From NCBI RefSeq assembly GCF_000758705.1, contig NZ_CP009287.1, forward strand, positions 2,108,001 through 2,172,000: a DNA stretch of 64,000 nt. The letters are read 5' to 3'. Under the pieces are notes generated by a model. The model was not told where the DNA came from. It worked only from the letters and a program-made list of their open reading frames with translations, and did no database searches. Made by a program: the position numbers and the translations under genes. This DNA comes from Paenibacillus graminis. GTDB lineage: Bacteria; Bacillota; Bacilli; Paenibacillales; Paenibacillaceae. Below, piece by piece: positions 17,058-25,548 of the stretch (position 1 is its first letter; the number at the start of each line of letters is the position of its first letter).

Positions 17058-18455
17058 TTGCAATTGAAAAATACTATACAGGCAAAACTTGACGCATACT
17101 TGAAGATAGAAGGCATTACCATCAATCAGTTTGCCGGAATATCGGGTGTGAACTCCGGTACGCTCAGCAGTATTATTAATGGAAACCGTCCCGTCGCCGT
17201 GAAGCAGCTGGACCGGATTACAACGGGTATGGGACTTCCCGAAGGCGAATTGTATGAATTATATATAGATGAATATGTTGTCCGTTCTACCCCTGACTGG
17301 CGGCGGATGGGACCTTTTCTGCAGCGCTGTGCAGAGCTGGACAAGCTGGAATGCATCCGGCAGGTCGTCCGGACCATTATGGATAATATATCCTATGCCC
17401 AGGCGGTATTTGAAATGGGAGAGGAATGGTTCGCACAAGGCAAACGCCAGGCGGCTGCGCTGCTGTACGAAGGTGTGGCGGAAAGTGAAAAATATCAGCA
17501 CTCAGAACGGCTGGCCTTATGCCAATACCGTTTGTTCAAGATTGCACTGGGAAAAGATCAGGAAGCCAACCTGCGTGCGGCGATGCATTTTGAATATTTT
17601 GTGGAACGTCTGGATGAGGTGGACCAGTTGAATGCGCTGAAGGATTTGGCAAACATTTACGCTTCCCTGCACCGCTGGAACAACGTTGATGTCATAGCGG
17701 AGGCGATGGGGCGCAAGGCCTCCATTCAGTATCAGAATAGATACCATAAAGTCAGCCGCCGTGCGGTCTCTAAAGAAACCGGCAGGCCTCTGTGTTTCTA
17801 TATCCTCTATTCCCATCTGCTTCGTTCGGCTGTCTGTGCTGAACGCGGGGACTACGGACAGGCCCTCCAGTATGTCTCGCGTTATTCCGATTTCAGCTGG
17901 GTCCAGGAGAGAACGGAGGAGGCCCGGCAGATCATGGAACAGTTTGGGGAATGGGCCGGGGCCAATACATATCTGTACCGCCTGATGTCAGGAGAGACGG
18001 CTGTGCTTGCGGACTATGTTGAATTCATCAGCACCAGAGAGGGCGAAATTATTACGGGCCTGACCAAAATCATACAAGCGGCCAACCGCTTTGGCTTGAA
18101 CGTGGATCCTATTATTGAATGCTTCGAGTCCCGTGTGGAATTCAAAGAGCAGCGGACCCGGATGGGGAAACGGAATGTGCAGGTCACCGAAGACCAGTCT
18201 GCGGTTCTGTTATATGAGCTGTCTGTGTATTATTTAAAAACCCAGAGAGTCCACAGGGGCCTCGTTTATTTATTCCAGAATCTGGACCTCTCTGTTAGAA
18301 TGAACAGTGACAGCGGTATTGTTGGGTGTGTAGCATTATTTGAGCAGTACAGACATCTCAGCTCCGTCGAAGACCAGGAAAGATATAAAATTCTAATTGG
18401 CGAGGTGCAAAAGAGTAATGAAAAGAAAATTGGCTCTGCTGCTGGCAATAGGTAG
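17058..18455 (+). CDS. AimR/AloR-like peptide receptor regulator
   Basis: Predicted DNA-binding peptide receptor of 465 residues. The N-terminus is a Cro-like helix-turn-helix (INQFAGISGVNSGTLSSIIN, about residues 17-36), closely resembling the HTH of AimR/AloR receptors. The remainder is all-helical in pairs, fitting tetratricopeptide-like repeats that bind a signalling peptide (for example AVFEMGEEWFAQGKRQAAALLYEG, then ERLALCQYRLFKIALG). Start TTG 17058 is taken because it directly precedes the HTH; the ribosome site is weak. Its last 38 bases overlap the small exported-peptide gene at 18418, the hallmark arrangement of receptor and signal pairs. What it controls is unknown; the gene just upstream is YhgE-like. 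Confidence 0.75.
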   Translation: MQLKNTIQAKLDAYLKIEGITINQFAGISGVNSGTLSSIINGNRPVAVKQLDRITTGMGLPEGELYELYIDEYVVRSTPDWRRMGPFLQRCAELDKLECIRQVVRTIMDNISYAQAVFEMGEEWFAQGKRQAAALLYEGVAESEKYQHSERLALCQYRLFKIALGKDQEANLRAAMHFEYFVERLDEVDQLNALKDLANIYASLHRWNNVDVIAEAMGRKASIQYQNRYHKVSRRAVSKETGRPLCFYILYSHLLRSAVCAERGDYGQALQYVSRYSDFSWVQERTEEARQIMEQFGEWAGANTYLYRLMSGETAVLADYVEFISTREGEIITGLTKIIQAANRFGLNVDPIIECFESRVEFKEQRTRMGKRNVQVTEDQSAVLLYELSVYYLKTQRVHRGLVYLFQNLDLSVRMNSDSGIVGCVALFEQYRHLSSVEDQERYKILIGEVQKSNEKKIGSAAGNR

Positions 18456-18552
18456 CATTTTTTTGGCTATAGAAGCCCGGGCTTTGGTGATGCAATCCGC
18501 TTCAGCCCATTCGAGCATTGAACCTTTGACGCATGGAATCGGTGCCGAATAG
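18418..18552 (+). CDS. Candidate signalling pre-pro-peptide, 44 residues
   Basis: A tiny gene that overlaps the end of the receptor gene in another frame. ATG 18418 has GAGGTG about 10 bases upstream and the frame ends at TAG 18550-18552. The peptide has a typical Sec signal: MKRK, then LALLLAIGSIFLAIEARA, with possible cleavage after ARA or SASA. The tail is HSSIEPLTHGIGAE. By analogy with Phr, AimP and the Paenibacillus AloP peptides, the active form would be a 5- to 10-residue piece from this tail; THGIGA, with the last Glu trimmed, is my best guess. No similar tool-based evidence is available, so the function is inferred from architecture. Confidence 0.65.
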   Translation: MKRKLALLLAIGSIFLAIEARALVMQSASAHSSIEPLTHGIGAE

Positions 18553-18990
18553 GTCCAAGACTGATGCAGCATGAATTTTTTTCTACAGCTTGTCGGGCGG
18601 TTAATTGTTCAAAAAAAGCCACCCAAACCTCTCTTTCACAAGCATTTGGGGCATTGCTGTACACCCACGTGTGTTTGAGGATTTGTTTTAGACTGAAAAA
18701 TAAAGTGTTAGACCGGGAGAATAAAGTTGTAGACTGAGAAAATAAAGTACTTGAAATAATTTAGAGATAAGTTAATGACAGGGGCTGGGAATTGTGGAAA
18801 ATGGGAGAATCTTAGGAATCGCATATAATGTAATTCCCTTTTAAGAAAGCAATCTAAGCTAACGGGAATTAGTTCAATAAACCAAAGGGCAGCTTGCGAT
18901 CTGGCAGCTGCTCTATTTTTATTAAGCTAAGGGCAGGATAGTGTGACACTTTTATTATAGGCTACAGTTTTATTGCAGCGTCGACCGGAC
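18553..18990. other. Gene-free stretch after the peptide gene
   Basis: About 440 bp with no convincing gene. A 65-residue leftward open frame (18467-18664) lacks a ribosome site and overlaps the peptide gene. The only structured element is the threefold 21-bp repeat at 18689-18750. Confidence 0.5.
18689..18750. repeat. Three tandem copies of a 20-21 bp unit
   Basis: Units start at 18689, 18709 and 18730 and read TAGACTG-A-rich-ATAAAGT with few changes. Closely spaced repeats of this kind occur at the ends of transposons that use multi-site transposase binding (for example IS21 family), so this may be an orphan end. No transposase is found nearby. Confidence 0.55.
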
Positions 18991-19062
18991 AAAAAACGCA
19001 AGCCGAAAGGGAGTATGCCTGCTCCTCAACCACTCGGAGTGATGGGCATCTCTCTTTCGGCT
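18991..19062 (-). terminator. Terminator of the detoxification operon
   Basis: AAGCCGAAAG (19000-19009) pairs with CTTTCGGCTT (19054-19063) with further imperfect pairing inside. On the minus strand it overlaps the stop of the TetR gene and runs into TTTTTT. Confidence 0.8.
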
Positions 19063-19064
19063 TG

Positions 19065-19754
19065 TTATTCCATTCCATGATCCAGCTTTAACGTTCCCTG
19101 CAAGATAACTTCCAAGCCCCAAAGAAAACGTTCGTCCTTCGGAAGATCACCGGAAAACAACTCGCTTTTATGCGAATGGATGAACGGGAACCGTGAAGCG
19201 TCGGCGGATAAATAAGCTTCCTTCATCAATGTAAACGATCGCTTCTCGTTTTTGGACCACGAGACATGTTCAAAAGCCGAGGAAGCGGCGTACATCAATA
19301 ACAAATCCATCGCCCATGCTGCCGATGCGGGCTGGATGCCGCTGGCCGCCAACTGCTTCAGCAAATATTCGGAGAGATCCAGGGAATGGGGACCCAGGGG
19401 TGTCGTGGTCAAGGCAAGCTCGGCTATGCCGGGGTCCTTATAGAGCACTTGCTGATAAGAGAGCAGTGCTGCAAACAGGTTGCTCTTCCACGATCCATCG
19501 TCCGTATCGGGCAATTCGACATGGGTCAGGCCATAGTCCAGCACATAGGAGCTTAATTCCTGCAAATCCTTGACATAGACGTAAAGTGACGAAGCTCCGG
19601 TATCCAGAGCTTTGGCCACCTTTCGCATGGAAAGACCCGAGATTCCCTCCTCTCTCAACAAAAGAAATGCTTGTTTGACAATGACTTCCCGACTGAGCGG
19701 CTCCTTAGCGGGTCGGGCACGGCGGCTGACAATAGTTCGATTGGCATTATTCAT
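19065..19754 (-). CDS. TetR-family repressor of the detoxification operon
   Basis: 229-residue one-component regulator. The N-terminal HTH is at SREVIVKQAFLLLREEGISGLSMRKVAKALDTGASSLYVYVKD (about residues 21-63), which is TetR-like. The C-terminal part is helical and fits a tetracycline-repressor-type ligand domain, the substrate being unknown. It is the last gene of the leftward operon MFS-FMO-MBL-TetR, 54 bp after the MBL gene, so it probably represses its own operon through the palindromes at 23308-23343. Confidence 0.85.
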   Translation of the reverse strand: MNNANRTIVSRRARPAKEPLSREVIVKQAFLLLREEGISGLSMRKVAKALDTGASSLYVYVKDLQELSSYVLDYGLTHVELPDTDDGSWKSNLFAALLSYQQVLYKDPGIAELALTTTPLGPHSLDLSEYLLKQLAASGIQPASAAWAMDLLLMYAASSAFEHVSWSKNEKRSFTLMKEAYLSADASRFPFIHSHKSELFSGDLPKDERFLWGLEVILQGTLKLDHGME

Positions 19755-19808
19755 ACTTTTTTTATATCATGATTGCAGTTAATAGTAAAATCACCGGCGG
19801 CAATCATT

Positions 19809-20567
19809 CTAGTCTTTCTCCCCACGCGAAGCGAGCGTGGTAATCGATTGATTGACATCCGTCTCCACTATGCCTCCGTGGTAACAGATGATCTTCCGGA
19901 TATCGAATGCGGTCAATTTTTTCAGCGAACGGTAGGCTTCCGGCAAATCGGGCGTTTGCGCTGCATTCGGTCCTTGCAACTGACCGCCCCGAACGACCAT
20001 CGCATCGCCGGCGATCAGCGTCTTGCTGTCCGGATGATAAAGGCTGATGTGACCGGGAGTATGCCCCGGCGTATGGATCACGATAAATGCTCCTGCGGCA
20101 TGCAAGGGTTCACCTTCAGCAATCGAATGATCGATGCGAATGCCGTTTCTTGAAAAGTTGGCCCCGAACGATTCGAGAATCTGCGGCAGAGGCTTGAGAA
20201 GCGGAAGTTCCCCGACAATATAAGGAGTATCGTCGGAATGAGCAAAAACTTCGATTCCCGGATTGATTTCCAGTATCTGCGGGAGATTGCCGATATGATC
20301 GATGTCTTGATGGGTGATAATAACACCGCTCAACATCTCCAGCGAAACGTCCGCAGACGCCAACTGTGCTGTCAAATCTTCCATCATCCCCGGCATCCCC
20401 GTATCAACCAAGTAATGGGTATCTCCCGATGAGATCAAGGTTGGCGTAATGGTCCATACGCCTCCGCCGGGCATCCCGGGCACATTCAGACTCAAGTCGA
20501 GCGTCGTCAATTTTGTTTTCATGGTCATTTTTTTCGCTGGCGGCAACATCGCGATCCCGCAGGACAT
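19809..20567 (-). CDS. Metallo-beta-lactamase-fold hydrolase
   Basis: 252-residue enzyme of the MBL superfamily. Metal ligands are visible: a variant first motif THQDIDHIG (HxDxDH in place of HxHxDH), then HTPGHTPGH and GDAMV, and a late H in CYHGG. The Asp in place of the second His is seen in some family members that act on lactones or thioesters; the substrate is unknown. Start is uncertain: ATG 20567 has AAGGAG 14 bases upstream, while an internal MTMKTKLTTL start gives a more family-like N-terminus. It lies 42 bp after the monooxygenase gene. Confidence 0.8.
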   Translation of the reverse strand: MSCGIAMLPPAKKMTMKTKLTTLDLSLNVPGMPGGGVWTITPTLISSGDTHYLVDTGMPGMMEDLTAQLASADVSLEMLSGVIITHQDIDHIGNLPQILEINPGIEVFAHSDDTPYIVGELPLLKPLPQILESFGANFSRNGIRIDHSIAEGEPLHAAGAFIVIHTPGHTPGHISLYHPDSKTLIAGDAMVVRGGQLQGPNAAQTPDLPEAYRSLKKLTAFDIRKIICYHGGIVETDVNQSITTLASRGEKD

Positions 20568-20609
20568 GCTGCCAGCTTCGCTCCTTTTCGTATAAAGGCA
20601 ATAAATCGA

Positions 20610-21770
20610 TTATGGGTTTATAAAGGATTTCATCAGGTCGCCCAGCTTAGCCGCGGCGTTATCGGAAAAAAAGAGTTCCATGTTCGCCTTGGTTTCCGCT
20701 GCGACGGCACCGGCGTAGTCGAACATCTTCTGTTCATACTGCCGCACAGCCGTATCCAGCTCGTCGTGGTTTATAAGGGAAAGCGCAAGCTCCGCGCCGT
20801 CCAGCATCGCCAAGTTCGCGCCAGCCCCGGCAAACGGCGACATGAGATGCGCGGCGTCCCCGATCAGTGTAACGCCCGCTCTGCTCTCCCAGGTATGCGG
20901 TACGGGTAACATATAAATCCGCCGTGGCGTGATGGCTCCATTAGCGCAAGAGATGTATGGTTTCAACTCATCCGCCCAGTCTGCAAACAGGGCTAACAGT
21001 TTAGGCTTTGCTTTCTCTGGCTCGTCGTAGGGGATATCCACGCTCTCCAAAAAATCGCGTTCCGCTTGAAATCCCAAATACACGCGAATCCGTCCGTCCC
21101 CGTTCATTTGCGCAATCATTCCTTTTCGGTCATCCAACGCATAAACGGTACCCGGGCCGTTAAAAGCGGCAAGCCCGGGAGAATGATTCGCTGCATCCAA
21201 AATGTTCAGTTCGATCATACTGACCCCGGAATACTCGGCCTTTGCCTCGCTCACCAATGGTCGAATACGGGAGAACGCCCCGTCTGCCGCCACGACCAGG
21301 TCCACGACATCCTTCTGTCCGTTTTCGAAATGAAGGGCATATTGACGATCACCGACAGGGACCGCCTCCAAACATTTGTATCCCCATTGAATCGTATCGG
21401 GTCGCAGCGAGTCGAGCAATAAGTCGCGGAGGACGGTGCGGTCGATCTCGGGCCGTGAATATTGAACTGAATCCGGGGCTTGATCGGCCGTATCTTCTTG
21501 ATAAACCTTGCCGTTCTTGTCAACGATTTTGCTGCTTTGCCCCTCAAACCGGCATATTTCGTAAAACGATTCGAGCAGACCGGCCGCTTGCAACGCTTTT
21601 TGACCGGAATCCGTTTCGAGATCGAGCGTTCCTCCCTGCTGACGTTCGTAACGGGAAGCTTCGCCTTCATACACGACAGGGCTGTAACCAGCCATTTGCA
21701 ACACGCGGGCAAGCGTAAGCCCGCCGGGTCCTGCGCCGACAATAGCAATTCGTTTCGATGAATGGTTCAT
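20610..21770 (-). CDS. TetX-like FAD-dependent monooxygenase
   Basis: Flavoprotein hydroxylase of 386 residues. The FAD-binding GxGxxG is at VGAGPGGLTLARVLQ (residues 11-25), the DG-type motif is VVAADGAFSRIR, and the second FAD motif is LIGDAAHLMSPFAGAGANLAMLDG. Residues GGTLDLETDSGQKAL and the C-terminal QMFDYAGA resemble the tetracycline-inactivating TetX group, so it may oxidise an aromatic antibiotic or toxin. Similarity is from memory, and resistance is not shown. It sits between a DHA2 exporter and an MBL hydrolase under TetR control. Confidence 0.82.
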   Translation of the reverse strand: MNHSSKRIAIVGAGPGGLTLARVLQMAGYSPVVYEGEASRYERQQGGTLDLETDSGQKALQAAGLLESFYEICRFEGQSSKIVDKNGKVYQEDTADQAPDSVQYSRPEIDRTVLRDLLLDSLRPDTIQWGYKCLEAVPVGDRQYALHFENGQKDVVDLVVAADGAFSRIRPLVSEAKAEYSGVSMIELNILDAANHSPGLAAFNGPGTVYALDDRKGMIAQMNGDGRIRVYLGFQAERDFLESVDIPYDEPEKAKPKLLALFADWADELKPYISCANGAITPRRIYMLPVPHTWESRAGVTLIGDAAHLMSPFAGAGANLAMLDGAELALSLINHDELDTAVRQYEQKMFDYAGAVAAETKANMELFFSDNAAAKLGDLMKSFINP

Positions 21771-21834
21771 TTGTCATCACTCCCAAAGTCAGTTTGCTCT
21801 TATTTTCTCTACAATGGATTGAAGCATGAGGAAT

Positions 21835-23244
21835 TCAAAGCTGTTTTTCTTTTTGGAGGAACAGACTGACCAGCAAAGCCAGTCCGGCTACTCCGGCCGT
21901 AATCCAGAACGTATGGCCGAATGCGATGCCCAGGTCAGCCGATGCATCGGCTGACAAGTGCTTCAACTTCCGCGACAAGTACGCCGTCGTAATCGTTATG
22001 CCAAAGGAGGACATAATCTGCTGGGCCGAAGTCGTGATCGGCGTCACCCGGCTGACCAGTTCCCGCGGTGCCAGCTTCAGAATATGGGAGTTGATTTGCA
22101 TCAGCGTCAAACCTTGACCAAGTCCGACAAAAGCAAAGCTGATCAACAGATAAACGGATCCGGTCTGGGCCGAAATCTGTGTCAGGGCGAGCAAGGCTCC
22201 CGACAATGAGCTAATTCCCACGATAACTACCGGACGGGTGCCATATTTATCAAACAATTTGCCGCCTATATTAATTCCTATGGTGGACATAACGGCTTGT
22301 GGAATAACGTACAAGCCAGCTTCAAATGGCGATAGTCCTTTAATCTGCTGAAGATACAACGGGAAGAGAAGCAGGCTGCCGAACAAGGCGATTTGATTCA
22401 GCCAGGCAAGAATCGCTCCGTGAAAAAACGGAAGCGAACGGAAAACTCGCAGTTCCAGCAGCGGCTGCTTTTGCCTGAGTTCAACAACGATAAAAAGGAG
22501 CAGCGCCGCGGAGCCTAGCGCCAGCGAAGCCAAAGCCGGCCCGTCCGACCAGCCTTTATCGCCTCCTTGATGAATACTGAATACAAGCGAGGCAAAGGCT
22601 ATAGGAGCAAGGAGCGCTCCTTTCGCATCCAATTTCATTTCCTTGCTCGGGTTTGTTGCCGGAAGAAACTTGAACGCCATGAAGAAGGCAAGCATGCCGA
22701 CCGGCACATTGATAATGAAGATCCAATGCCAGTTGACGTATTCAATCAAGGAGCCGGATAAAATGGGGCCCAAGATGGGGGCCAGTAGCATCGGAATGCC
22801 CAATATCCCCATAATCGATCCCCGCTTTTCGGGTGGAGCTATTCGGAACGTTGTCGCGATCCCGATGGGAGCAACCATCCCTCCGCCTAACCCTTGAATG
22901 ATCCGATAAACAATCAGTTGCTCGGGTGTTTGGGCAAGCGTACATAATACCGAACTAATCACAAACAACACGATGCTTGATAAAAATACTTTTTTCGCCC
23001 CGAATCGGTCAGAAAACCATCCGGCCAAAGGAATGACGGCAGCAAGGGCGAGGGTGTAAGCGGTAATGACCCATTGAATGGTTCCAAGTGTGGTGCCGAA
23101 ATGGTCGACGAGCTTGGGAATGGCAACATTCATGACCGTGCTGTCCAAGATGACCAGAAACATGCCGCTGGCAATAGCCAACAATGTCGGAAGAATTTGT
23201 CCGATCGAAAACTCCGATGGAACGGGACGCGCATGATTGGTCAA
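21835..23244 (-). CDS. DHA2-type (EmrB/QacA) drug exporter
   Basis: Major facilitator transporter with about 14 membrane segments and 469 residues. It contains the N-terminal LDSTVMNVAIPKL segment, motif A-like GWFSDRFGAKK and motif C-like GIPMLLAPILGPILSG. I start at TTG 23244 because AAAGGAG lies 10 bases upstream; an ATG at 23265 would put this site inside the coding region. It is the first gene of the operon and probably exports the compound that the flavin enzyme acts on. Confidence 0.85.
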   Translation of the reverse strand: MTNHARPVPSEFSIGQILPTLLAIASGMFLVILDSTVMNVAIPKLVDHFGTTLGTIQWVITAYTLALAAVIPLAGWFSDRFGAKKVFLSSIVLFVISSVLCTLAQTPEQLIVYRIIQGLGGGMVAPIGIATTFRIAPPEKRGSIMGILGIPMLLAPILGPILSGSLIEYVNWHWIFIINVPVGMLAFFMAFKFLPATNPSKEMKLDAKGALLAPIAFASLVFSIHQGGDKGWSDGPALASLALGSAALLLFIVVELRQKQPLLELRVFRSLPFFHGAILAWLNQIALFGSLLLFPLYLQQIKGLSPFEAGLYVIPQAVMSTIGINIGGKLFDKYGTRPVVIVGISSLSGALLALTQISAQTGSVYLLISFAFVGLGQGLTLMQINSHILKLAPRELVSRVTPITTSAQQIMSSFGITITTAYLSRKLKHLSADASADLGIAFGHTFWITAGVAGLALLVSLFLQKEKQL

Positions 23245-23307
23245 AAAGGTCACTCTCCTTTCCATGTTAGTATCGATCTGCTTCCTTGAGACACATTAGT
23301 TATATCA

Positions 23308-23343
23308 TAACGAACAGTGTTCGTAAAGAACGGTGTTCGTTAT
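23308..23343 (-). promoter_or_regulatory. TetR-type operator and promoter of the MFS operon
   Basis: ATAACGAACA (23308-23317) and TGTTCGTTAT (23334-23343) form a perfect 10-bp inverted pair. Inside, ACGAACAGTGTTCGT (23310-23324) is also palindromic, and a second imperfect copy covers 23327-23341. On the minus strand TTTACG and TATAAC with 17-base spacing give a plausible promoter inside these sites, so binding would block transcription. Confidence 0.7.
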
Positions 23344-23351
23344 GAGCATGG

Positions 23352-23386
23352 AAGCACGGATGAATGTTCTTCATCAGTGCTTTTTT
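23352..23386 (+). terminator. Rightward-oriented hairpin with T-run
   Basis: AAGCAC-GGATGAA pairs with TTCATC-A-GTGCTT and is followed by TTTTTT on the plus strand. No rightward gene ends here, so it may shield the operon promoter from read-through. Confidence 0.5.
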
Positions 23387-23744
23387 CTGTCAAACATAAT
23401 TCCCGGCGGGCTTATCCTTGAAGCAGATCCATTCCCTTGCACCTCAAGGGATCGAGCCTTCTCAAATACACTGGATTAGCTTTGAATTTGTACTAGTTGC
23501 AGTAAAACATCAAATACGGACTTTACCTTGCAAGCAACTACTTATCCCGTATGCTGGTAATCAATTGAGCTTGAAAGAACTCAATAGGTTAGCCATGAAG
23601 AGGTTTCCGTCAGCCGCAAAGATGGTGGCCATTACGCTGCTCATGCAACGATCTACAGGGAGTTTGACGTCAGTTTTGATCCTAAACAATATTATTATTG
23701 TGGCGATATGAATTGGGATTCCGATGAGATTATGCACTAAAGGC

Positions 23745-24077
23745 ATGTCAGGTCGATACGTGGTGGTGCGGCAGACTGGGAAGTTGGCGAGACAATCTGT
23801 GTTCGGGTTTCATCAGTCTGATGCATGTGATCAATGGAGATTTACCGCAAACATTGACGCCTATCGCCGTCTTTTGGACAAACAATAATGTCTGCATGCG
23901 GCAATTCCGCAACCGTCCGAAAGAATCAAAAAAGCTGCCACGAAATTGGATCAAGCTGTTTATCAAGTGAAACTCGATGGAAAACCAAATCATGCGCATA
24001 AATTGTGCGTTACTGGTCACAGAATTGCATGGCATTTCTACAATCATGTTCATGAATCAAAGCTAGCTTCAAAATAA
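23745..24077 (+). pseudogene. Decayed gene with one in-frame stop
   Basis: From ATG 23745 one frame reads through 110 codons to TAA 24075-24077, interrupted only by TAA at 23886-23888. The first part includes GKLARQSVFGFHQSDACDQW and the second part KKAATKLDQAVYQVKLDG and HRIAWHFYNHVHESK, which look like real protein. No ribosome site is visible. A further fragment in another frame (around 23620-23739, ending EIMH) precedes it. I do not recognise either. These could be eroded toxin or immunity-type genes, which is only a guess. Confidence 0.4.
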
Positions 24078-24097
24078 TCACAAGAAAACGAAATATT

Positions 24098-24433
24098 TTG
24101 TTAAAGTTATCAGGAAAAGATGAAAGTTTTATAAATGGTTACGAAGATATTCATTATCATTATATATACCCAAGAGACTTAGAAGATGTTTCTCGTCAAG
24201 TTCCTCATTCTGCTCCGACGAATATAGATGGGTATAAACCTGTCTATATCGATATGTGGTCAAAATTATCCAATTATTGGGACGTCGATGAGATTAAGAA
24301 AAGCATAAGAATAATTGCAAAAGATTTTTTAGGATTGTATACAGAAAATGTAGAATTTATAGATATTCCAACGTTTGAGGAAACAAAATTATCGTACGAA
24401 CAAGATTATAAGCCTTTCGTAAACGAAAATTGA
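24098..24433 (+). CDS. Hypothetical protein, possibly a gene fragment
   Basis: Acidic, Tyr-rich reading frame of 111 residues with protein-like composition (INGYEDIHYHYIYPRDLED, then DGYKPVYIDMWSKLSNYWDV). The TTG start has no ribosome site, so it may be the C-terminal remainder of a longer gene. AT-richer than the surroundings. No recognised domain. Confidence 0.45.
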   Translation: MLKLSGKDESFINGYEDIHYHYIYPRDLEDVSRQVPHSAPTNIDGYKPVYIDMWSKLSNYWDVDEIKKSIRIIAKDFLGLYTENVEFIDIPTFEETKLSYEQDYKPFVNEN

Positions 24434-24488
24434 TTCAACTCCCACGGAAGACTATAGCTCAAATAAAACCTAATATAGGAGATTGTCC

Positions 24489-24893
24489 ATGTGCTTTTCG
24501 AAGCGTTATGTATGGATTGAAGCTGAAATATGGCCCGAAGGCTTATCGGATTGTAAGGATGATAATACCGATGTTATTGTTGTCTTTCCGGATCGCTCCA
24601 AATGGATTGCCACCGTTTTCACTTACCAAAATATCGAGACGGTGAGGCAAAAAAATATACAAACCGGTGAATGCATGAACGGTGCTTATTTTGCTTTAAG
24701 CAATATGGTGTTGGTTGATATTATAAGTAGGGAAAGAATTGAACAACTAATCGACCATTTGATTAAACACGACAATTTCCAATCAGTCTTTAATCGATAC
24801 CCCGATGTAGATGCAGAAGACGACGAGAACTATCCTGGTGGATTTTTTATAACCGAAGAATCGTTGAGCTCCCTCGAAACGTTAGCTCAATAA
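24489..24893 (+). CDS. Hypothetical acidic protein, immunity-protein-like size
   Basis: 134-residue cytosolic protein. ATG 24489 follows TAGGAGATT at good spacing, and a terminator lies 8 bp after the stop, so it looks expressed. It begins MCFSKRYVWIEAEIWPEG and continues with ITVFTYQNIET-like strands and a helical C-terminus (RERIEQLIDHLIKHDNF). The small acidic fold and orphan setting resemble immunity proteins of polymorphic toxin systems, but no toxin gene is in the window and the family is not identified. Confidence 0.65.
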   Translation: MCFSKRYVWIEAEIWPEGLSDCKDDNTDVIVVFPDRSKWIATVFTYQNIETVRQKNIQTGECMNGAYFALSNMVLVDIISRERIEQLIDHLIKHDNFQSVFNRYPDVDAEDDENYPGGFFITEESLSSLETLAQ

Positions 24894-24900
24894 AAACAAG

Positions 24901-24933
24901 AAGGCAGCTGATCGACGTGATCGGCTGCTTTTG
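24901..24933 (+). terminator. Terminator after the acidic orphan gene
   Basis: GCAGC-T-GATC and GATC-G-GCTGC pair around a GACGT loop, followed by TTTTG. Confidence 0.75.
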
Positions 24934-25020
24934 TTCAACTAACTGGCAGTTAAGTTCCACTATGGATGATTTTGCCAAACGGCGTTAAAATGATAATAAA
25001 CCTACAAGAGGAGGCACCCC

Positions 25021-25449
25021 ATGCTTGATATTGAAAGAATAAAAAAGGTTATTCCTCATAGATACCCATTTCTATTGGTTGATAAAATCTTAGAAATAGA
25101 TGAGGGCAAGAAAGCTGTTGGAATTAAAAATGTGACAATCAATGAACCTTATTTCCTTGGTCATTTTTCCGGCTATCCAGTTATGCCTGGAGTCTTGATT
25201 GTAGAAGCCTTGGCGCAAATCGGTGGTATAGTTATGTCTCAAGAAGATAACAGTAATCACAAAATAGGCTTATTAACTGGTATAGATAATTGTCGATTCA
25301 GACAGCAAGTGAAACCTGGAGACCAACTCCTCCTTACGTTTGAGGTAACTCGAGTCAAGGGACAGATAGTCAAAGGAAAAGGCGTTGCCATGGTTAACAA
25401 TGAAATGGTTTGTGAAACTGAAATAATGTTTGCATTCAGTTCGATTTAG
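25021..25449 (+). CDS. fabZ: (3R)-hydroxyacyl-ACP dehydratase, FabZ type
   Basis: Hot-dog-fold dehydratase (142 residues) of fatty-acid synthesis, or a paralogue dedicated to a special acyl chain. It begins [20 protein letters not shown]. The catalytic His48 is in [11 protein letters not shown], where the usual Pro after GHF is Ser, and Glu62 is in VEALAQ. GAGGAGG precedes the ATG. The gene stands alone, is AT-rich relative to its surroundings and has its own terminator, so it was probably acquired. A housekeeping copy elsewhere is likely but not visible here. Confidence 0.88.
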   Translation: MLDIERIKKVIPHRYPFLLVDKILEIDEGKKAVGIKNVTINEPYFLGHFSGYPVMPGVLIVEALAQIGGIVMSQEDNSNHKIGLLTGIDNCRFRQQVKPGDQLLLTFEVTRVKGQIVKGKGVAMVNNEMVCETEIMFAFSSI

Positions 25450-25517
25450 GTTTTAAGCTGCTTCTTTTAATTGATCAGTCTAAACTAATATTTTATCTTC
25501 TCAATCTTTTCGCTTTT

Positions 25518-25548
25518 CCCCTCAACTAACAGTTGGAGGGGTTTCTTG
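25518..25548 (+). terminator. Terminator downstream of fabZ
   Basis: CCCCTCAACT pairs with AGTTGGAGGGG across AAC (one unpaired base), followed by TTTCTTGTTTTG. Confidence 0.8.
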
